A stretch of 35,587 bases of DNA from positions 1 to 35,587 of the IMG/VR virus record IMGVR_UViG_3300037245_000987. One strand, written 5' to 3'. The notes below the pieces were generated by a model, which saw only the letters and a list, made by a program, of their open reading frames with translations, was not told the origin of the DNA and did not search any database. Of the stretch, positions 32,240-35,587 are shown piece after piece. Both the position numbers and the translations under genes were made by a program. Each line of letters begins with the position of its first letter. The stretch's first letter is position 1. This DNA is from a virus.

Positions 32240-32914
32240 ATGCCTTGTGATAGAAGTACCCCACGATGTGCAGGCAAACATGACTGCTGTCATAAAATTC
32301 TCTTAGAGATTCTTGATTTTACAGTAGAAAAACTTAATTCAAAGAATATTCCATATTGGTTAACATACGGAACATTACTTGGTGCTGTTCGAGAACACAA
32401 AATGATACCGTGGGATGAGGATATTGATATCGGTATTTTGATAAACGATTTACCATCGCTGTTATTATTAAGTCAAAAGTTTCAAAGGGCTGGTTATGGT
32501 TGGGGTGTCGGTACTAATGCTAATTATATAGTTGGTAAGATAAACATCTATACATCCTTAATAAACGTTTTACATCTTGACGTATCAGTGTATGCCAATG
32601 TTATGGAAGGTAATGAACGATATGTTGAAGGTGTTATGTGGCCAGGCTGTAGAACTCCACTTGATAATGTTCTACCTAAAAACTTAATTGATATTGAATT
32701 TGAAGGCCGAACAGTCAAAGCACCATCAAATCCAGGGAATTTACTTGAAAATTTTTATGGTCCTGACTGGCGAACACCAAAAGTAAAATCGTGGATTAAA
32801 AAAAGAATTAAAGAAGATGAATGCCGAGACCCAGAACTGCTCAAGATCATGGAGAACGCAGGCTGGTATGATTGGGAGCCAGGAAGGAGACTGGAAAAAA
32901 GGAGAAATAAGTAA
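32240..32914 (+). CDS. LicD-family phosphotransferase (phosphocholine or polyol-phosphate transferase)
   Basis: A 224-residue protein with AGGAGA before ATG 32240. The hallmark of LicD/fukutin proteins is clear: YWLTYGTLLGAVREHKMIPW (39-58) followed by DEDIDIGI (59-66), with G44, G48, R51 and the D61-x-D63 metal pair of a nucleotidyltransferase-like fold. LicD enzymes move phosphocholine from CDP-choline to sugars; fukutin relatives move ribitol phosphate from CDP-ribitol. The N-terminus is Cys-rich (C3, C10, C16, C17). The next gene, overlapping by one base, encodes a cytidylyltransferase able to make a CDP-alcohol, strongly suggesting one pathway. The alcohol is not determined by sequence. 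Confidence 0.82.
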   Translation: MPCDRSTPRCAGKHDCCHKILLEILDFTVEKLNSKNIPYWLTYGTLLGAVREHKMIPWDEDIDIGILINDLPSLLLLSQKFQRAGYGWGVGTNANYIVGKINIYTSLINVLHLDVSVYANVMEGNERYVEGVMWPGCRTPLDNVLPKNLIDIEFEGRTVKAPSNPGNLLENFYGPDWRTPKVKSWIKKRIKEDECRDPELLKIMENAGWYDWEPGRRLEKRRNK

Positions 32915-33336
32915 TGTTTGCAAACAGACGAGTAGTGTATTGTGCTGGTACGTGGGACTTGTTTCACATAGGCCACTTAGAAATGATTAAAAAGGCAAGG
33001 CAACTTGCTGATGATGGAATTTTAATAATAGGTGTGTCAACAGACAAACTTGTTGAGAAGTACAAAGGGGTAAAACCATTCGTTCCTTATGGAGAACGTT
33101 TGAAAATAATACAAGCTTTGAAGTATCCTGACTTAGTTGTTCAGCAGTTAAAGCAATTTGATGTTGATCGTATGCAAGAATTATTTGTTGATGAGGTTGT
33201 TCTTGGAAATGATTGGCTTGTGAAAATGTCTCCAGAGTTACAAAAGTTAATAAACCATGTACATGTATGTTTTAAACCACTTACAGAGGGTGTATCAACC
33301 AGTGACATCAAATACAGATTGAAGGAATTACAATGA
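32914..33336 (+). CDS. Glycerol-3-phosphate / phosphocholine-type cytidylyltransferase
   Basis: A 140-residue protein, the size of TagD/GCT enzymes, coupled to the LicD-like gene by TAATG. It carries YCAGTWDLFHIGHLEMIKKA with the HIGH nucleotide-binding motif (18-21), IGVSTDKLVEKYKG (39-52; K-x-K-G type), PYGERLKIIQAL (58-69), VVLGNDW (95-101) and TEGVSTSDIK (124-133), matching the RTxGISTT signature. It would make CDP-glycerol, CDP-choline, CDP-ethanolamine or a related CDP-alcohol from CTP. This is the expected donor for the LicD-like enzyme. Which phospho-alcohol is used needs structure comparison. Confidence 0.85.
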   Translation: MFANRRVVYCAGTWDLFHIGHLEMIKKARQLADDGILIIGVSTDKLVEKYKGVKPFVPYGERLKIIQALKYPDLVVQQLKQFDVDRMQELFVDEVVLGNDWLVKMSPELQKLINHVHVCFKPLTEGVSTSDIKYRLKELQ

Positions 33337-34433
33337 AAACAGTGATGACTATAACAGGCATCAGACCGGACTTCATCAGGATGAGTGAAGTGTTTAAACA
33401 ATTGGATGCTAATTTTAACCATATACTTGTTCATAGTGGTCAACACTATGATCGCATGATGTCAGATGTATTCTTTGATGAATTAGAAATACGTGAGCCT
33501 GATTACAATTTACATATTGGAGGTCCGGGCATTGAACACTATAGACAAACAGGAAGACTAAGCGGTAAGATAATTGAATTGCTTAGAAAAGAAAAAATAC
33601 ATCCAGATATTATTCTGTTCCTTGGTGATTCAAACTCAGTACTATGCGCAGTACCTTTAGCAAAAGAAGGATACCAGATCGGACACATCGAGGCAGGTAT
33701 GAGAAGTTATGATCGAAGAATGCTTGAGGAAATAAACAGAGTTGTTTGTGATCATGTAAGCAATCATTTGTTTGTATATCACGAAGAATATGAAGCGCAA
33801 GCATTAGCAGAGGGAATACCTGCTGAGAGTATTCATGTAGTTGGCAATACAATTGTGGAACCTTGTCTTAATGCATCTTATCCTTGGCTTTTTGTCGATG
33901 ACAAAGCAGACGATCAAATACTGCTGGATATCCATAGACCAGAGAATTTCAATGACTCTGATAGACTTCATAATATATTAGACTTTGCTTCATATTGTAG
34001 GGAAACTTATAACGTTCCTGTTAGAATGCTTAACTTTGGCCGAACACAAAAAGCATTAGAAGAAATGGGAATAAATTCTACAAGATTGGAAATGTATGAT
34101 ATTGAACCAATCGATCTTATGAGTTATAAAACATTCTTAGTTCAGCAATATCATTCACTGTTTATAATTTCAGATTCAGGAACCGCACAAGAGGAACCAG
34201 CTTTGTTGAAAACACCGGTGATTGTTCCAAGAGACTTTACTGAACGTCCTCAGTCGGTAGACTATGGTTGTTCTTATATGCTTAACGTAAATGACAAACG
34301 AGGTTTTAATGCTGCTGAGGGTTGGATGTTAAAGAAATTGCATTTTCCGAATCTTAACCCTATAGATAGTTCATGGCTTGGTGATGGTCAAACATCGAGA
34401 AGTATTGTTAGAATACTCAAGGAGGTATTATGA
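33333..34433 (+). CDS. UDP-GlcNAc 2-epimerase, non-hydrolysing (WecB/MnaA-like)
   Basis: A 366-residue protein, the family's usual length, overlapping the previous gene as ATGA. It starts VMTITGIRPDFIRMSEVFKQ and has HSGQHYD (34-40), FLGDSNSVL (96-104), HIEAGMRSYDRRMLEEINR (118-136), VVGNTIVEP (169-177), DIHRPENF (199-206), and near the end ISDSGTAQEEPALLKTPVIV and FTERPQS. The catalytic set of the WecB family (D99, E120, E132/E133, H201) appears to be present. It converts UDP-GlcNAc to UDP-ManNAc. The usual partner dehydrogenase (WecC) is not in the window, so UDP-ManNAc may be used directly by a phage glycosyltransferase. Confidence 0.88.
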   Translation: MKTVMTITGIRPDFIRMSEVFKQLDANFNHILVHSGQHYDRMMSDVFFDELEIREPDYNLHIGGPGIEHYRQTGRLSGKIIELLRKEKIHPDIILFLGDSNSVLCAVPLAKEGYQIGHIEAGMRSYDRRMLEEINRVVCDHVSNHLFVYHEEYEAQALAEGIPAESIHVVGNTIVEPCLNASYPWLFVDDKADDQILLDIHRPENFNDSDRLHNILDFASYCRETYNVPVRMLNFGRTQKALEEMGINSTRLEMYDIEPIDLMSYKTFLVQQYHSLFIISDSGTAQEEPALLKTPVIVPRDFTERPQSVDYGCSYMLNVNDKRGFNAAEGWMLKKLHFPNLNPIDSSWLGDGQTSRSIVRILKEVL

Positions 34434-35077
34434 CACAGTATCCAGATTTTACCCCAAACCCAACATTTATAAATGGTTTCAATAGAGCATTACGTAATTT
34501 GGGTGGTGACGCTGGAGACTTTTTAGAGTTTGGTGTTTATGGTGGTCGTACATTTGCATGGCTGGCTGAACAATTACTAAGCAAAAGTCCCAAATCTATC
34601 TTACGTGGATTTGATTCTTGGCAAGGAATACCAAAAGAAACAGAAGGTTTGTTTTGTCCACCAAGACATGCTGAGGGCATGATGTCTTTAGGTAAAATTT
34701 ACGTCATAGAAAGACTTGAAAATCTTGGTATAAGGGTTGGTGTTGATAAACGTTTTAGATTTGTTGATGGCTTTTTCTGTGATAGTTTAACGCAAAAAGT
34801 ACAGAAAAATATTAAAAATTTAGCATTTGTAAATATTGATGTTGACATACATAAATCAACAGTTGAATTATTGGATTTCATTACACCATTAGTTCATGCT
34901 GGAACGGTTTTGTTTTTTGATGACTGGAAAGACCCAGACGATGCTAAGATATGTAATGAAAAATGGGGAGAACATTTAGCGTTTGAGCAATGGTTAGAAA
35001 AAAATCCAAACATTGTTTCAGCCGAATATGATATTAACTTCCTTAATCAACGTTGGATAGAAATTTTAAAGGTGTAA
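34430..35077 (+). CDS. TylF/MycF-like SAM-dependent O-methyltransferase
   Basis: A 215-residue protein overlapping the epimerase gene by ATGA, with GGAGG upstream. It has the SAM-binding motif FLEFGVYGGRTFAWLAEQL (31-49), GFDSWQGIPKE (60-70), FVNIDVDIHKSTVELLDF (133-150) and LFFDDW (161-166). The last two give the DxD/DD metal ligands typical of macrocin O-methyltransferase (TylF) types that methylate sugar hydroxyls. Its place among glycosyltransferases suggests it methylates a sugar in the same glycan, which can protect or cap the chain. The exact target is unknown. Confidence 0.8.
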   Translation: MTQYPDFTPNPTFINGFNRALRNLGGDAGDFLEFGVYGGRTFAWLAEQLLSKSPKSILRGFDSWQGIPKETEGLFCPPRHAEGMMSLGKIYVIERLENLGIRVGVDKRFRFVDGFFCDSLTQKVQKNIKNLAFVNIDVDIHKSTVELLDFITPLVHAGTVLFFDDWKDPDDAKICNEKWGEHLAFEQWLEKNPNIVSAEYDINFLNQRWIEILKV

Positions 35078-35079
35078 TT

Positions 35080-35587
35080 GTGGATTTTAGAGTTGTTGCA
35101 TATTATACGAAGAAGTCGATCTACGAAGGATATGCAATGACACTAGCAAAATCTATATCAAAATTTGACATGCAATCTGAAATTCGTGCAATTGATAGCC
35201 TTGGCAATTGGGATAAGAATACGCACTATAAGCCAGGATTTATTCGTGAAATGCTCGATAAGTATCCAGATCAATCAATTGTTTATATTGATGTAGATGC
35301 AGAGTTTTTGCAGTATCCTAAGTTATTCGATGAATTACATTGTGATATAGCAGTGCATTTATTAGATCATAAGCAATACAGAAGAATACGAACACCACCA
35401 GAGATATTAAGTGGAACTATTTATTTTGGCAACACAGAAAGAGCAAGAGACATAATTACCCTGTGGAAAGAAGTGTGTGATGCAAATCCAACAATGTGGG
35501 ATCAAGCAGCATTACACCAAACTCTTGGTGTACCTGAAAATTATTACAACCTACCTCCACAGTATTGTATAATCCATGATTACATGG
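35080..35587 (+). CDS. Glycosyltransferase, GT-A type, cut by window end
   Basis: An open frame from GTG 35080 (AAAGG just upstream, 2 bases after the previous stop) to the window end, about 169 residues, with no stop. It reads MDFRVVAYYTKKSIYEGYAM at the start, then KNTHYKPGFIREMLDKYPDQ and SIVYIDVDAEFLQYPKLFDE, giving a DVD motif at about residues 72-74. ILSGTIYFGNTERARDIITL and MWDQAALHQTL follow. This is the layout of nucleotide-diphospho-sugar transferases that use an 'YiDxDv' strand and a later 'DQ..ln' motif. The C-terminus is missing. The sugar is unknown. Confidence 0.7.
   Translation, partial: MDFRVVAYYTKKSIYEGYAMTLAKSISKFDMQSEIRAIDSLGNWDKNTHYKPGFIREMLDKYPDQSIVYIDVDAEFLQYPKLFDELHCDIAVHLLDHKQYRRIRTPPEILSGTIYFGNTERARDIITLWKEVCDANPTMWDQAALHQTLGVPENYYNLPPQYCIIHDYM

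Noticed and set aside
1-35587. tRNA genes, integrase, transposase, attachment sites
   Set aside because: No cloverleaf-type sequence, recombinase motif or flanking direct repeats were seen by eye; gene gaps are too short to hide a tRNA except 612-700, which holds the terminator.

Overview
The window is a dense, one-directional stretch of a large, tailed, contractile (myovirus-type) bacteriophage genome with a T4-like virion plan. Every supported gene is on the + strand. Gaps between genes are short (the longest is about 90 bases) and many stops and starts overlap as TAATG or ATGA. The DNA is AT-rich. No tRNA, integrase, insertion sequence or CRISPR array was seen, so nothing suggests a temperate phage or a host chromosome. 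The host cannot be named. Lipopolysaccharide-like sugar chemistry and T4-type parts make a Gram-negative host plausible, but that is inference.

Layout. 1-611: C-terminal part of the major capsid protein, followed by a strong hairpin terminator. 701-3609: a zinc-ribbon protein, a large repeat protein (propeller-like blades plus about 18 DSISV-type repeats) that looks like a virion fibre or decoration, and a small beta-domain protein. 3614-11435: a neck/connector candidate followed by mostly unrecognised genes. These include a SWIM zinc-finger protein, a double zinc-ribbon protein, a nucleotidyltransferase-fold protein and an acidic Glu/Lys-rich protein. 11410-18766: the tail, in T4-like order: gp15-like sheath stabiliser, sheath, gp19-like tube, second tube-like protein, gp26-like baseplate/chaperone protein with an overlapping small frame, tape measure, gp48/gp54-like tube cap. 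18766-25704: the baseplate: gp53-like, gp27-like hub, gp5-like spike without lysozyme, PAAR tip, gp25, gp6/J-like wedge, gpI-like protein, and a fibre with a periodic histidine repeat.

25704-35587: without a break in strand or spacing, the tail cluster runs into at least twelve carbohydrate genes: two GT42/DUF115 (MptE-like) proteins, several GT-A glycosyltransferases (one GT32-like and a tandem duplicated pair), a GT10-like fucosyltransferase, a LicD-family phosphotransferase next to a cytidylyltransferase, a non-hydrolysing UDP-GlcNAc 2-epimerase, a TylF-like O-methyltransferase and a last glycosyltransferase cut by the window edge. Together they could supply precursors (ManNAc, a CDP-alcohol) and build a branched, methylated, phospho-alcohol-decorated glycan. 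Because they directly follow the tail-fibre gene and appear co-expressed with virion genes, the best hypothesis is that the glycan decorates the virion (fibre, repeat protein or capsid). Remodelling of the host surface is the alternative. This module, and in particular the LicD/cytidylyltransferase pair, is the most likely undescribed system here.
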